11,057 bases of DNA from Candidatus Zixiibacteriota bacterium (GCA_022563625.1 JADFNA010000022.1:1-11057); one strand, 5' to 3'; numbered from the stretch's first letter, positions 1-8,545 are shown. Numbers and translations are program-made. The notes: a model not told the origin generated them from the letters alone.

Positions 1-1818
1 CATTTCCGAGTCCGATGCTCCGACCCCGAGCCGCGTTTCGGCTTGTCTCGGACGGTGGTTTCGCCTAGTATTGGGCCACGCGAAGCGCGGCGGCAAGACG
101 TCGACGTATCAAGAGTTCTGAGACTCTTGGCAATCGCCCTTACACGCGCTGAGCCGCGTATTCAATCCAAGAGCCAGGCGGCCGAACAGTCCACCGAAGA
201 CCTGCACGCCCTGCTGGAGATTTCGATTGGCATTAACGCTACAATGCGGCTGGAGGATACGCTGCAGGTGGTGATGAAAAACGCTATCGACCTGCTCAAT
301 GCTGAGCGCGGATTTATTATGCTCCTGGATGATTACGGTCAGTTGCAATTCAAGACAGCCTATAATTTGAAAAACGAAGAAATCGGCGGTGACGATTTCC
401 GGATATCCAACACGATCGCCAACAAAGTCGCGCAAAGCGGCAAGCCGATCTTTACCTCCGACGCGCAGGATGACGAGCGCTTTGCAAATCAGGCGTCTGT
501 GCAGGAGTTGCATCTGCGGTCAATCATCTGTGTTCCCATGACACTGAAAAACAGTGTGATAGGTATTATCTATCTGGACAATTCCCGCCAGGCCAAGCAC
601 TTTTTGAAAACTGACCTGTATCTGTTGCAGCTTCTGGCCGGGCTGGCGGCCTCGGCGGTCCACAATGCCACCCTCTATGAACACTTGCTGGACCTCAAGC
701 AGTTTACCGAGAAAGTCGTGAACAGGTCACCGGTCGGGATCTTGGTGATCAATAGTGAGTACCAGCTAATTTCGATAAATGACGCTGCGCTGCAGGTCTT
801 TGAAAAAAACAAAGAGCAGATACACTTTGTTTCCGACGACAAGAATCCCACAAGGTTTTTTGAACTGGTATCCGAAAGCGCAGCTGAGAAATGGCGGCGC
901 ATGATAGATATCTCATTTACTACAGGGAAACCGTTCGAGGATGCGAGATATTTTCATAATACGGGCTATATCGAAAAAGCGCTGAGTGTCAAAATTTCGC
1001 CGATCGATAAGCTTCCGCTGGAGAGCGGCGGCCTGGTGATGACGATCGAAGACATCACCGAGAAGGTGATTATGGAAAAATATGTCATTCTTTCGGAGAA
1101 ACTTGTTGCGCGCGGTGAAATGTCGGCCTCGATCGCACATGAACTCAACAACTACCTGACGATTATCAATAACAACGCAGAACTTTTGACACGCAACCTG
1201 GACTCGCAGAAATTTGAAAAAGTCGGCTTTAATTGCAAACAAATCACCGACAGCATCGGCAAAATGAAGCGTTTTACCAATGGCCTGATGGACTCCAGCA
1301 AACTTGACGGCGAGTTTATCAGCTATGACATCAAGCGCGTGGTCGAGGACCTGCTTTTTTCACTCCGGGCGCAGAAACGTTTCAAAGAGATTCTGTTTAC
1401 GACAGATCTGAGCGGCCCGCTGCCTAACATTCAGATGGACGTGGGACAGATTCAGCAGGTGTTTCTGAACCTGATGAATAATGCCGCTGATGCGCTCGAA
1501 GAGCGCCAGGACAAAGAGGACAGCGATTCGTCTTTTGAAAAGCATATTAGCATTTCCGCCAAAATTGATGAGGACAAAAAAATGATTGTGGTGGAATTCG
1601 CGGACAATGCTCTGGGCATGGATGCCGAGACAATCAGCAAACTGTTCCAACCGCATTTCACCACAAAGAAGGACGGGCACGGCCTGGGACTCGCCAACTG
1701 CAAGAAAATCGCCGCCCGCCACGAGGGTTCGCTGACTGCAGAGTCGAAACCGGGTGAAGGCAGTCTGTTTCGATTGGCCCTGCCTCTGGACCGTGACGAC
1801 AATAACGACGACAACTGA
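1..1818 (+). CDS. GAF-PAS sensor histidine kinase (5' end outside window)
   Basis: Two-component sensor that autophosphorylates a histidine and passes the phosphate to an unseen response regulator. The frame is open to the window edge. The first possible start is TTG at 43, with no ribosome binding site, so the gene probably begins upstream. Numbering from that TTG: GAF domain about 55-215, PAS about 222-345, then a HisKA-type helix with the H-box SIAHELNN (phospho-acceptor H366). The ATPase domain has the N-box NLMNNAADAL (N479/N480), the F-box LFQPHFTTK and the G2 box GHGLGLAN (545-551). The G1 box reads DNALGM (D521-M526), with alanine where the first glycine is usual; the kinase is otherwise complete. 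No membrane segment or signal peptide is seen, so it is probably cytoplasmic and senses through GAF/PAS. Its 3' end overlaps the next gene, a Ser/Thr kinase. The specific signal is unknown. Confidence 0.93.
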   Translation, partial: HFRVRCSDPEPRFGLSRTVVSPSIGPREARRQDVDVSRVLRLLAIALTRAEPRIQSKSQAAEQSTEDLHALLEISIGINATMRLEDTLQVVMKNAIDLLNAERGFIMLLDDYGQLQFKTAYNLKNEEIGGDDFRISNTIANKVAQSGKPIFTSDAQDDERFANQASVQELHLRSIICVPMTLKNSVIGIIYLDNSRQAKHFLKTDLYLLQLLAGLAASAVHNATLYEHLLDLKQFTEKVVNRSPVGILVINSEYQLISINDAALQVFEKNKEQIHFVSDDKNPTRFFELVSESAAEKWRRMIDISFTTGKPFEDARYFHNTGYIEKALSVKISPIDKLPLESGGLVMTIEDITEKVIMEKYVILSEKLVARGEMSASIAHELNNYLTIINNNAELLTRNLDSQKFEKVGFNCKQITDSIGKMKRFTNGLMDSSKLDGEFISYDIKRVVEDLLFSLRAQKRFKEILFTTDLSGPLPNIQMDVGQIQQVFLNLMNNAADALEERQDKEDSDSSFEKHISISAKIDEDKKMIVVEFADNALGMDAETISKLFQPHFTTKKDGHGLGLANCKKIAARHEGSLTAESKPGEGSLFRLALPLDRDDNNDDN

Positions 1819-4800
1819 CAAGCCCCCTGTCACGCCTGCCGGGTTTCGATTTGTGAAACCGATCGGCCAGGGCGGCACCGCCAAACTCGCGCTGATCAAA
1901 CGCGAATCCGACGGCCGGTTGTTTGCCTACAAATACCCACTCGACAACGCACCATCCTTCGCCGGCCTGGCTGCCCGCGAAGTCTCATTGACCGCACCCC
2001 ACCGCTTTCCCGGTGTCGTGCGGGCCGAATTTTCACCTGACAAAACATGCCCCGGATTGGTTCTGCCGTACCTGAGAGGCCTGACGCTGGAGCGGCAGGG
2101 ACCGATGAAAAATATTACCGCAGCGCTCAACACGCTCAGCTCATTGGCCATACTGCTTCATTATCTTGAACTGCGCGGAGTCATTCACGGCGACATCAAG
2201 CCGCACAACATATTTCTACCGCAGGGATTCACCGAGAAGGACCTGGCGGGCGATGCGCTCTTTTATCCACGGCTGCTTGACTTTTCAATGGGGGAACTTG
2301 TCACACGAAAACTAGGCGGCCGGATTGGCGTTGGAACACTGGGCTATGCCGCCCCGGAGACGACCAGGAACTCAGAAATCAACTCGCGTACGGAAATATT
2401 CTCATTGGGGGCTATCGCGTACTGGCTGCTCTCGGGCAAGCATCCGTTCCTGGAGAACCAGCGTGACCCGGCCAAAATCGCCGCAGCAGTTAGAGAGACA
2501 ACGCAGGCGCCATTGTCAGAACTAATGGAAAACATTCACCCCGGCCTGTCGGAGTTGGTGGACAGTATGCTGTCCAAAGAGCCTGGACTGCGCCCGAAAA
2601 ATGGCTTTGAGATTTGCCAGACGCTCGAACAGCTCGGGGCGACTTATCCCTATACCCGGGCGATTCAGCCGCGCCATCTGCTGGATTCTGCTGATAACTT
2701 CACGGTTAGCTCTCTGTCCGGCGTGTCGGGCCTTAATCTGCCGACGCGAAACGAACTGCATAAAATCTCCGGCGGCAATCAATGGAAAATCCGCCTCATA
2801 CTGGATGCGAACTTTCGCGCAGGAAATTTGATCTGGCGCCAGGGTGAAATCAGAAGCTCCGATGCATTTCTCAACTATCACTGGCCGGCCTGTCTGCGGC
2901 GTGTGGAGCGCCGCGAATTCCGCGCCCTGACAATCACCGAAGCCAGATGGGTGATCAAATGCTCGGTGGCCGGCGGTGTACATCTACTCACTCGAATCAT
3001 TCACCCGCCGAAACATCTGCGCCCGGCCATCGCCACGTCGTCATTGGTCGAGTTGTTACGGCCCGAGCTTGGCGCACGCACGATGCAGGCGCAGAGCTTG
3101 ATTCTGGCAGACAAACTTGCCGCTTCAAAGCGCTTCGAGGACGAGTTGGAACTGTGTGCTAGACTGTACCTGCAGGCCCGGCAGCTCAGGCGCGGCCTCA
3201 AATTAACTTCACGCTGGTGTGACATCCTGGCAAAAGAAAACCGGTCGACTGAGGCGCTTTCGCTGCTGGAATCGGCTGAAGAACTGGCAACTGAGGTTGG
3301 CGAAGTCGATGATCTGATTGAAGCTTTGCATTTGGACGGAGACATACGCAAATCAGTCGGTGACATGAACGGCGCCGAGTCCCGCTATCGCCGCTTGCTT
3401 GATGTGGCCGGAGAGCGGCGCTCGAGAATACTGGCGGAAACATACAAAGACCTCGGAGACTTGTATAAACTCAAACAGGAATTTAGCGCCGGTCTGGCGG
3501 CGCTGAATAAAGCGCGAGACCTTTATGCCAGCTTTGATGACCAGGCCGAACTGGCCCGGGTGGCAAATAATATCGGAAACATATACTGGATCAACGCTGA
3601 ACACGAAAAAGCGCTCTCCGCCTACCGCGAAGCGCTCAAAATACACCGTCTGCGGGGAGACCTCGCCGACACGTCTTCGACCGTGAACAACATTGGTGTC
3701 ATCTATGCCTCAACAGGAAGAATCTCACGCGCGACACGCGTGTTTAGCATTTCACTGGCGATGAAGCGCCAGGTCGGAAACAAAGAAGAAATCGCACGCA
3801 CGTTGAACAATCTGGGATACACCCAGTTTTGCCTGGGTGATATCGCCCGGGCGCTGCCTCTGCTGGAGGAAGCGCTTGAACTCAACCGCCAGATCGGCAG
3901 CAAGAAAGAAGTTATCTATAACCTCGACAGCCTGGCCGCCTGTGAAATTATCGCCGGGCGTTTTGAGGATGCGCTGCGCGATCTGCGCGAAGGTAAACAG
4001 CTCGCCGTTGAACTGCAGGACGAACCGTTCAAGACACTATTTGATTTGAATCTGGCCGGCCTGTACAAGCGCATGGGTCATTGGAACCATGCCCACGGCC
4101 TTATCAGGCGCTGCCTGAAAACCGCGGAACAATTGGAAGACAATTCGTTGCTTTTGCGCGGCAACCTGCAACTGGCCGATATGTACCGGCGCGCCGGGCA
4201 GCGGGAGAAGTCCGTTTCCCCGGCGGCCAGGGCCCGCCAACTTGCCAGGGATATTGCTGACAAACAGGCTGAGATTCAGGCGCTGCTGCTTGAGACAAAC
4301 CAGCGCGAAGAGGCGCTCAACCGCGCGCAGACGCTGGCCAAAGAAGTCAAGTCCCCGCGCGATCTGGCGCAGGTCCGTCTGGCGCTAGCCGAAGAGCAGG
4401 CAGACAATGGGAGCCATGAACAGGCGGCGTCCATACTGAAACTGGCCGGCGAGTACTTTGAATGCGTTGATGAAGATATCGACCATGTATGGTACTGGCG
4501 GGTCTACGGACAGATCGCCCTGGCGGGCGCCAGGGACAAACGCCTGGTGGAGAAACTCTCACGCGTTTTGGAGAAAGCGCAAAAAGCAGGTGAAAAAGCG
4601 GAAAGCTGGAAACTGGCGGTGGTTGTGGCCGAAGCCTGCATTCGATCAGGAGATTTTGAAAAAGCCTATGCGGCCTTGCGCACTTCAACCCGCACCAGCA
4701 AAGAACTGCAATCCGAACTCTTGGACAAACAGGCGCGCAGGGAGTTCCTCAGGCAGGATTTCGTGCGGCAAATCGGGGATCAGATTTCCCAGCTCAAAGG

Positions 4801-4819
4801 CAAAATGAATGTTCTCTAG
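1793..4819 (+). CDS. Ser/Thr protein kinase with long TPR tail
   Basis: Hanks-type protein kinase fused to a tetratricopeptide scaffold of about 1008 residues. Numbering from GTG 1793: glycine loop GQGGTA 25-30, ATP lysine K47, catalytic loop HGDIKPHN (D134, K136, N139), APE 187-189, subdomain XI arginine near 267. The catalytic loop has HGD rather than HRD, and the metal-binding DFG is DFS (D163-S165). The invariant K, D, N and D remain, so activity is likely. After a linker of about 150 residues comes a helical repeat region (about 430-980). Its clearest TPRs lie about 548-720, with repeated NNIG/A-x-x-YREAL patterns. No membrane helix is seen, so it is probably a cytoplasmic signalling hub. 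The frame also allows GTG at 1754, but that extension only retranslates the end of the histidine kinase gene. Neither start has a good ribosome binding site, so coupling to the upstream gene (overlap 26 bp) is likely. Substrates are unknown. Confidence 0.93.
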   Translation: MTTITTTTDKPPVTPAGFRFVKPIGQGGTAKLALIKRESDGRLFAYKYPLDNAPSFAGLAAREVSLTAPHRFPGVVRAEFSPDKTCPGLVLPYLRGLTLERQGPMKNITAALNTLSSLAILLHYLELRGVIHGDIKPHNIFLPQGFTEKDLAGDALFYPRLLDFSMGELVTRKLGGRIGVGTLGYAAPETTRNSEINSRTEIFSLGAIAYWLLSGKHPFLENQRDPAKIAAAVRETTQAPLSELMENIHPGLSELVDSMLSKEPGLRPKNGFEICQTLEQLGATYPYTRAIQPRHLLDSADNFTVSSLSGVSGLNLPTRNELHKISGGNQWKIRLILDANFRAGNLIWRQGEIRSSDAFLNYHWPACLRRVERREFRALTITEARWVIKCSVAGGVHLLTRIIHPPKHLRPAIATSSLVELLRPELGARTMQAQSLILADKLAASKRFEDELELCARLYLQARQLRRGLKLTSRWCDILAKENRSTEALSLLESAEELATEVGEVDDLIEALHLDGDIRKSVGDMNGAESRYRRLLDVAGERRSRILAETYKDLGDLYKLKQEFSAGLAALNKARDLYASFDDQAELARVANNIGNIYWINAEHEKALSAYREALKIHRLRGDLADTSSTVNNIGVIYASTGRISRATRVFSISLAMKRQVGNKEEIARTLNNLGYTQFCLGDIARALPLLEEALELNRQIGSKKEVIYNLDSLAACEIIAGRFEDALRDLREGKQLAVELQDEPFKTLFDLNLAGLYKRMGHWNHAHGLIRRCLKTAEQLEDNSLLLRGNLQLADMYRRAGQREKSVSPAARARQLARDIADKQAEIQALLLETNQREEALNRAQTLAKEVKSPRDLAQVRLALAEEQADNGSHEQAASILKLAGEYFECVDEDIDHVWYWRVYGQIALAGARDKRLVEKLSRVLEKAQKAGEKAESWKLAVVVAEACIRSGDFEKAYAALRTSTRTSKELQSELLDKQARREFLRQDFVRQIGDQISQLKGKMNVL

Positions 4820-4852
4820 CAGGCCAAACGGGTTACGAAAATGGGATGAAAT

Positions 4853-4884
4853 AAAAAAGGCGGGACCGCACAAGCAGCCCCGCC
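4853..4884 (-). terminator. Strong intrinsic terminator
   Basis: Read on the - strand, an 11-bp GC-rich stem (4884-4874 with 4869-4859, two G.U pairs) closes a 4-nt TTGT loop and is followed directly by TTTTTTATTT. It ends the transcript of the 28-codon gene 37 bp after its stop. On the + strand the stem has no T-run after it, so it is not an obvious terminator for the kinase gene that ends at 4819. Confidence 0.9.
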
Positions 4885-4920
4885 TACAATCATTCTGAGG
4901 TTTTGTCAAACAGGGCATCC

Positions 4921-5007
4921 TTACGGAAGACGCCATTGTCCACCAGCGCTCAAAGCCGGAGCTACCTTGGCCTCAAGTTCCTCAATGGTTAATGTGTATA
5001 CATCCAT
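4921..5007 (-). CDS. Tiny peptide gene (28 aa), candidate RiPP or signal peptide precursor
   Basis: The ORF starts ATG at 5007 and stops TAA at 4921. The product begins MDVYTLTIEELEAKV and ends ALSAGGQWRLP. The case for a real gene is its signals. An extended Shine-Dalgarno (GGGAGGAGGTG, 5026-5016) sits 8 nt before the ATG, a promoter-like pair lies upstream at 5179-5206, and a strong terminator follows. An in-frame ATG at 5028 would add seven residues but overlaps the Shine-Dalgarno, so 5007 is preferred. The first half is acidic and helical, like many RiPP leader peptides. The second half has a GG doublet followed by QWRLP. The spacing around GG does not match the classical double-glycine leader consensus well. 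There is no signal peptide or cysteine. It lies downstream of, and on the same strand as, a PqqD/M50/HlyD protein, which suggests processing or export of this peptide. I do not recognise the sequence, and its function is inferred from context only. Confidence 0.72.
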   Translation of the reverse strand: MDVYTLTIEELEAKVAPALSAGGQWRLP

Positions 5008-5172
5008 TGGGGTTTCACCTCCTCCCATGTTGTGAACTCTCAAAGCCGCCCGGTTTCTCACATGGTCCTTCATGTGGGAAAACACACGACCGGATTCCTT
5101 TCAATGCTCATTCCGGTTGTCCCTGAATAACTTGCTTCCCTCTCGGGACCTTCTGGTCGACCGGATATTCCG
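5008..5172 (-). promoter_or_regulatory. Structured 5' leader of the 28-aa peptide gene
   Basis: About 165 nt separate the predicted transcription start from the peptide ATG. The leader has an 11-bp hairpin (5054-5064 with 5071-5081, 6-nt loop, one G.U). It also has four short CCGG-centred segments at 5160-5165, 5112-5117, 5089-5094 and 5049-5054. These can pair in mutually exclusive ways: first or third with second or fourth. Such alternation is typical of cis-regulated leaders, but I do not recognise a known riboswitch class. It could also be a small RNA. Only the inverted repeats are seen; regulation is inferred. Confidence 0.4.
5016..5026 (-). promoter_or_regulatory. Shine-Dalgarno of the 28-aa peptide gene
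   Basis: GGGAGGAGGTG on the - strand contains a full AGGAGGTG match to the 16S anti-Shine-Dalgarno, ending 8 nt before the ATG at 5007. It is by far the strongest ribosome binding site in the left half of the window and decides the start of the small gene. Confidence 0.85.
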
Positions 5173-5178
5173 CACCCA

Positions 5179-5206
5179 AAGATAGTCCATGCTTCATTTC
5201 TGTCAA
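5179..5206 (-). promoter_or_regulatory. Sigma-70-like promoter for the 28-aa peptide gene
   Basis: On the - strand, a perfect -35 TTGACA (5206-5201) is followed after 16 nt by TATCTT (5184-5179, four of six consensus bases). Transcription would start near 5172. It lies in the gap after the M50/HlyD gene, so the peptide gene could be expressed apart from that gene. Confidence 0.5.
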
Positions 5207-5219
5207 GCCATTCCAGCCT

Positions 5220-5239
5220 GGCTGAGTTAAGGCTCAGCC
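5220..5239 (-). repeat. 7-bp inverted repeat upstream of the peptide promoter
   Basis: GGCTGAG (5220-5226) and CTCAGCC (5233-5239) flank a 6-nt spacer. The hairpin ends 14 bp before the TTGACA box. It has no T-run after it on the - strand, so it is a weak terminator for the M50/HlyD gene at best. An operator-like site is the other possibility. Confidence 0.4.
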
Positions 5240-5332
5240 CCGCTGAACGCCCCCCAAAGCTATATACAGTAACAGATTATCAATAGTTGGTGTATTAGTG
5301 GATAATTTTGTCCAGATTTATTTTCTCTATAT

Positions 5333-7657
5333 TTACCAGAGAGACCAGAATTCGACGCGAATCAGCGATCCCAGGCGTTCGGCGATCAGCCCAAACAGGC
5401 TGCGTCGGCCGATCTCGATTCTAGCGTAGCCGCTCATTCCCTCTTTCAGCCGGCCGTCCGAGTTATCATACAAGAGCGCGACCTCAAATCTGCCAGCCTC
5501 ATTCTCAATTATCCCGGTCTGGCTGATTCGGCTGACGGCGCCGTTGAACACAGCGCCGGGGAAACTCCGCACTTTCAAGTTTGACCGCTGTCCGGTGGAA
5601 ACTTTCTCGATGTCATAATCGGATACTATTATTATCGCCTCGACCTGTGTGTCATCAATGACCACCACCAGTTCCTGGTCTCCGTTTCCCGGCGCAACAC
5701 GCCCATTAAACGGGCTGACAATCACCTGCGCGGCCGCCTGTGATTCGAGAAATGAGATCGCCGCCTGTTGCTGTTTGATGTCATTGAGAATGACGGCCTC
5801 TTGTTCGGGTTTGGGAGGCGCATTGAACAGCGCCATCTGCGCCCGGGCGGATTCCCAGCGCGAAGAGGAAACTTCCATCAGCGCCTGTGCGTCTTCCATT
5901 TCGTTTTTGGCGATCAAGTTCTTGCCATATAGCTCCCGTTTGCGCGCTGACTCTGATTCGGCCCGCAGAAACTCTGATTCCAGCGCCCTTGCATCGGCCT
6001 GCAGCACAAGCAGGCTCTCGGCTTTGGGCGGGGATTTAAGCAGCGCCAGGCGGGCCTCAAGGGTCGCCAGGGCTGATCCGGCAGCCTGCAGTTCGGCGAC
6101 AACCTGGTTGGAACTCAGCGCCAGAAGTGTGTCACCTTTACGCACCAGGTCACCGAGGGAAACCATGCGGTGAATAGTCAGCGCCGAAAGTTGTAGTGAA
6201 CTCATGCTCAAATATCCCGTAGCGATATCCGGGCGCGGGCCTCCTGTGCGCTGTTCGGTTTTTATCTGTCCTCCGGCCCCGCCGCTGATGGCAAAACGTT
6301 GCAGTGACCGAATCTCGACCGCGCCTGAGACACGTTCAGTGAACGGCACAGCAAACAACGCAATTGCAGACGCCGCCAGCAGCAGCGAATACACGATAGC
6401 TCGTAGTGGCGATGCCAGCAGGTTTTTCATGACAGTCAGGGGGCGGAAAAAGTATTCGATGGCCGAATAAATTTCTGAGCGCACTATTATAAGCGGCGCC
6501 GCCACCAGGGGCGTTATCGCCCACAGTCCCAAATCCGGGACCAGCCAGCCCCAGAGCAGAATATATATGTAGCCCAGAATTATCAAAGTGTAAACGCTGG
6601 AAAGCGCAGCATACCAGAAAAATATACGGCGCTCGCGTTTGGATTCCGGACGAACAAATGATGTGTCATACGGAATCCCGAACAGCATGTTTTTCACCAG
6701 AGCGCGGTAGTATCCGAATGCTTTGGCTCTCAAGTTCGGAATCTCCAGCCAGTCAGACAGCAGGTAATAGCCGTCCAGCTTGATCAGCGGGTTGAAGTTA
6801 AACAAGACGGTCACCAGGTTTACCACGGTGACAATCAGCGCTATTTCATTAACTGTCGAATCCACCACAGTCACACGCCAGACAAGCGCCGCGGCAGCCA
6901 GGGTGAGCAGTTGCACATACGGCCCGGCCCAGAGCGTAGCCAGGCGGTGTGATTTGTTTTCAAACATCCAGGCATCAGACAAATCAGCGAAAAAACAAGG
7001 CTGCAAGTATAGAATCAGAAGACCCGCCTGGCGGACATCACCGCCATGCAGGCGGCAGGTGACCATATGCGCCAGTTCGTGAAAGAAAATCACAATACTT
7101 GTGGAGATCACTATTGTTGAGATTGACCCGAACGTGAAAATATCCTCATAGGAAAAACGCAAAGCTCCCAAATTCGCCGCCAGTGTCACAACACCCAGCG
7201 CCAGAAAAGCGAGCGAGACTAGAAAGAGCGCTCTGCCGTGCAGCGGACGGTAGAATGTGAGAAAATGGTCAAGATATTTTTCGGGATTGAACACTGAAAG
7301 CCGGACGAACATCAAGCGCGAGAGCAATGACTTCCCGCTGCCGGCCGTTGTCCAATGCAGCGAGCGCGAGGATTCATATTCGGCCCGGTCTGTCTCTAGA
7401 AAAAAAAGTGAATCAAGTTTTGCGGCGAATGACTTGACGGCGCCCTCGGGCAGGCGCATCTGGTATTTCTCGGCAAAGCGCTCGGCGACAGTCTCAAAAT
7501 CCGTCTGGCCGTCAAACTGGCTGATCAGCCAGAACTCCGGTTCACGCACGCGAAAGTAGCGTCCGGTGCGCGGGTCTTTGATGATGATGTATGTCTGCCC
7601 TCCTGATTCCTGATGAGAATGAACCAGATCAGCGCGAAGTTTCGGGTCCCCGTCCAT
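5333..7657 (-). CDS. PqqD-like / M50 metalloprotease / HlyD adaptor fusion protein
   Basis: Membrane protein of about 774 residues, of the 'putative peptide zinc metalloprotease' type related to YydH. Numbering from ATG 7657: a PqqD-like leader-binding domain (about 6-88); about eight membrane helices between 143 and 438; the zinc motif HELAH (193-197) and the second metal site KLDGYY (D295), both typical of M50 proteases; then an HlyD-type region from about 445. That region has a lipoyl-like half, a long coiled-coil hairpin with Glu/Ala/Arg-rich heptads, and a second half with VSPFNGRVAPG. Such fusions are known beside peptide (RiPP) clusters, where they are thought to cleave and/or export a small peptide. 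The frame also extends to TTG 7723; neither start has a clear ribosome binding site. A TATAAC box lies at 7745-7750. No ABC transporter, radical SAM enzyme or TolC partner is seen in the window. The only candidate substrate is the 28-aa peptide 325 bp downstream. Confidence 0.9.
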   Translation of the reverse strand: MDGDPKLRADLVHSHQESGGQTYIIIKDPRTGRYFRVREPEFWLISQFDGQTDFETVAERFAEKYQMRLPEGAVKSFAAKLDSLFFLETDRAEYESSRSLHWTTAGSGKSLLSRLMFVRLSVFNPEKYLDHFLTFYRPLHGRALFLVSLAFLALGVVTLAANLGALRFSYEDIFTFGSISTIVISTSIVIFFHELAHMVTCRLHGGDVRQAGLLILYLQPCFFADLSDAWMFENKSHRLATLWAGPYVQLLTLAAAALVWRVTVVDSTVNEIALIVTVVNLVTVLFNFNPLIKLDGYYLLSDWLEIPNLRAKAFGYYRALVKNMLFGIPYDTSFVRPESKRERRIFFWYAALSSVYTLIILGYIYILLWGWLVPDLGLWAITPLVAAPLIIVRSEIYSAIEYFFRPLTVMKNLLASPLRAIVYSLLLAASAIALFAVPFTERVSGAVEIRSLQRFAISGGAGGQIKTEQRTGGPRPDIATGYLSMSSLQLSALTIHRMVSLGDLVRKGDTLLALSSNQVVAELQAAGSALATLEARLALLKSPPKAESLLVLQADARALESEFLRAESESARKRELYGKNLIAKNEMEDAQALMEVSSSRWESARAQMALFNAPPKPEQEAVILNDIKQQQAAISFLESQAAAQVIVSPFNGRVAPGNGDQELVVVIDDTQVEAIIIVSDYDIEKVSTGQRSNLKVRSFPGAVFNGAVSRISQTGIIENEAGRFEVALLYDNSDGRLKEGMSGYARIEIGRRSLFGLIAERLGSLIRVEFWSLW

Positions 7658-7723
7658 GCAGCGCAAGCTAAGAGATTGAACATGCCGGGACAATAACGGA
7701 AGAGCGAAGTTGATGGCGCGCAA

Positions 7724-8147
7724 ACATTCTTGATAGCAACCGATGTTATAATTCTTCCCTGGCGCTCAATATCGACAGCGTCCGCTTTTGCCGCCTTAAT
7801 CGGATACAGACTAAAATGGAATCACAATCCGGGAAAGGCAAACAACCATTCCCCGCCAGAGAATGCGGCCTGGCGCTCTCGCCGTTTCAACTCTGGCGCC
7901 AGTTGAGTTATTTTCAAATGTTACGGGTTGTAATCAGCTCAATCAGCAAAAAAGCTGCAAGAGGTTACCTGAATCCAGCGGGCGCCATAAGTGATGAAAC
8001 AAGAACTCTCAGGCTCAGTCACCACAGGACAACCGCCATTCAGGGAGACACATCCGCTCGTCTCAAAAGAACATTAACCAAACGAACCCATTTCAACAAG
8101 GCCGTTGGGGCATCGCCGCTATTCGCGGCGACCATCACACATAAAAA
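7724..8147. other. Intergenic stretch, no convincing gene
   Basis: About 420 bp between the M50/HlyD gene and the left tRNA copy. An open frame on the + strand from ATG 7816 runs into the antisense of the tRNA and lacks a ribosome binding site and any recognisable domain, so I do not call it. The stretch holds a 7-bp hairpin, TCGCCGC-TATTC-GCGGCGA (8113-8131), and CTGGCGC/GCGCCAG inverted repeats around 7871-7903. Both lack T-runs. Confidence 0.5.
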
Positions 8148-8223
<76 letters not shown>

Positions 8224-8250
8224 AGAGCCAACGAGTTATGGAGGTCTAAG

Positions 8251-8268
8251 TTGACGGGTTTGCGTCAA
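8251..8268. repeat. 6-bp inverted repeat in the leader of the left tRNA copy
   Basis: TTGACG and CGTCAA flank a 6-nt spacer. It falls between the promoter-like pair at 8290-8318 and the left tRNA copy, so it could fold in that transcript. No further meaning can be read. Confidence 0.4.
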
Positions 8269-8289
8269 GTCAGAAGCTCTTTCACCTAA

Positions 8290-8318
8290 AGTATAACTAG
8301 GTGTACGCAAGTTGACAA
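8290..8318 (-). promoter_or_regulatory. Sigma-70-like promoter pointing at the left tRNA copy
   Basis: On the - strand, TTGTCA (8318-8313) and TATACT (8295-8290) each match five of six consensus bases with the ideal 17-nt spacing. Transcription would start near 8283, about 60 nt before the left tRNA copy. It lies just inside the inserted DNA and reads outward. Confidence 0.55.
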
Positions 8319-8446
8319 GTGGTTCTTGCTACTGTTAGTGACAAAAGTTCTAATCGTACAACTCCTCATGCACAAGTTCGCTAGTGAATCACGTGACCTA
8401 GTACTGACTGGTGCTGGTTCAAGAATCACGAATTAACCCCCTACAA

Positions 8447-8514
8447 TAGCGCTAAAAGCGCCTCACGGCCCCTCTAAGCGCCTCTAGCGCCGTGGGGAAT
8501 CTCTGATAGCGCTA
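8447..8514. repeat. Nested palindrome of TAGCGCTA and CACGGC/GCCGTG
   Basis: The 8-bp palindrome TAGCGCTA occurs at 8447-8454 and 8507-8514. Between them CACGGC (8464-8469) and GCCGTG (8489-8494) form an inner inverted repeat, and AAGCGCCTC occurs twice (8456-8464, 8476-8484). The arms can fold into one nested hairpin or act as paired protein sites. No integron attC consensus boxes are recognisable. Confidence 0.55.
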
Positions 8515-8545
8515 GGCCTTCAGCGTGGCTTGTGACGCAGGAAAA

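Noticed and set aside
5113..7559. CRISPR array or toxin-antitoxin pair
   Set aside because: No regularly spaced repeats are seen on either strand, and none of the small ORFs resembles a toxin or antitoxin.
8447..8514. Integron attC site
   Set aside because: The palindrome lacks recognisable R-box and L-box sequences (GTTRRRY / RYYYAAC) at its ends.
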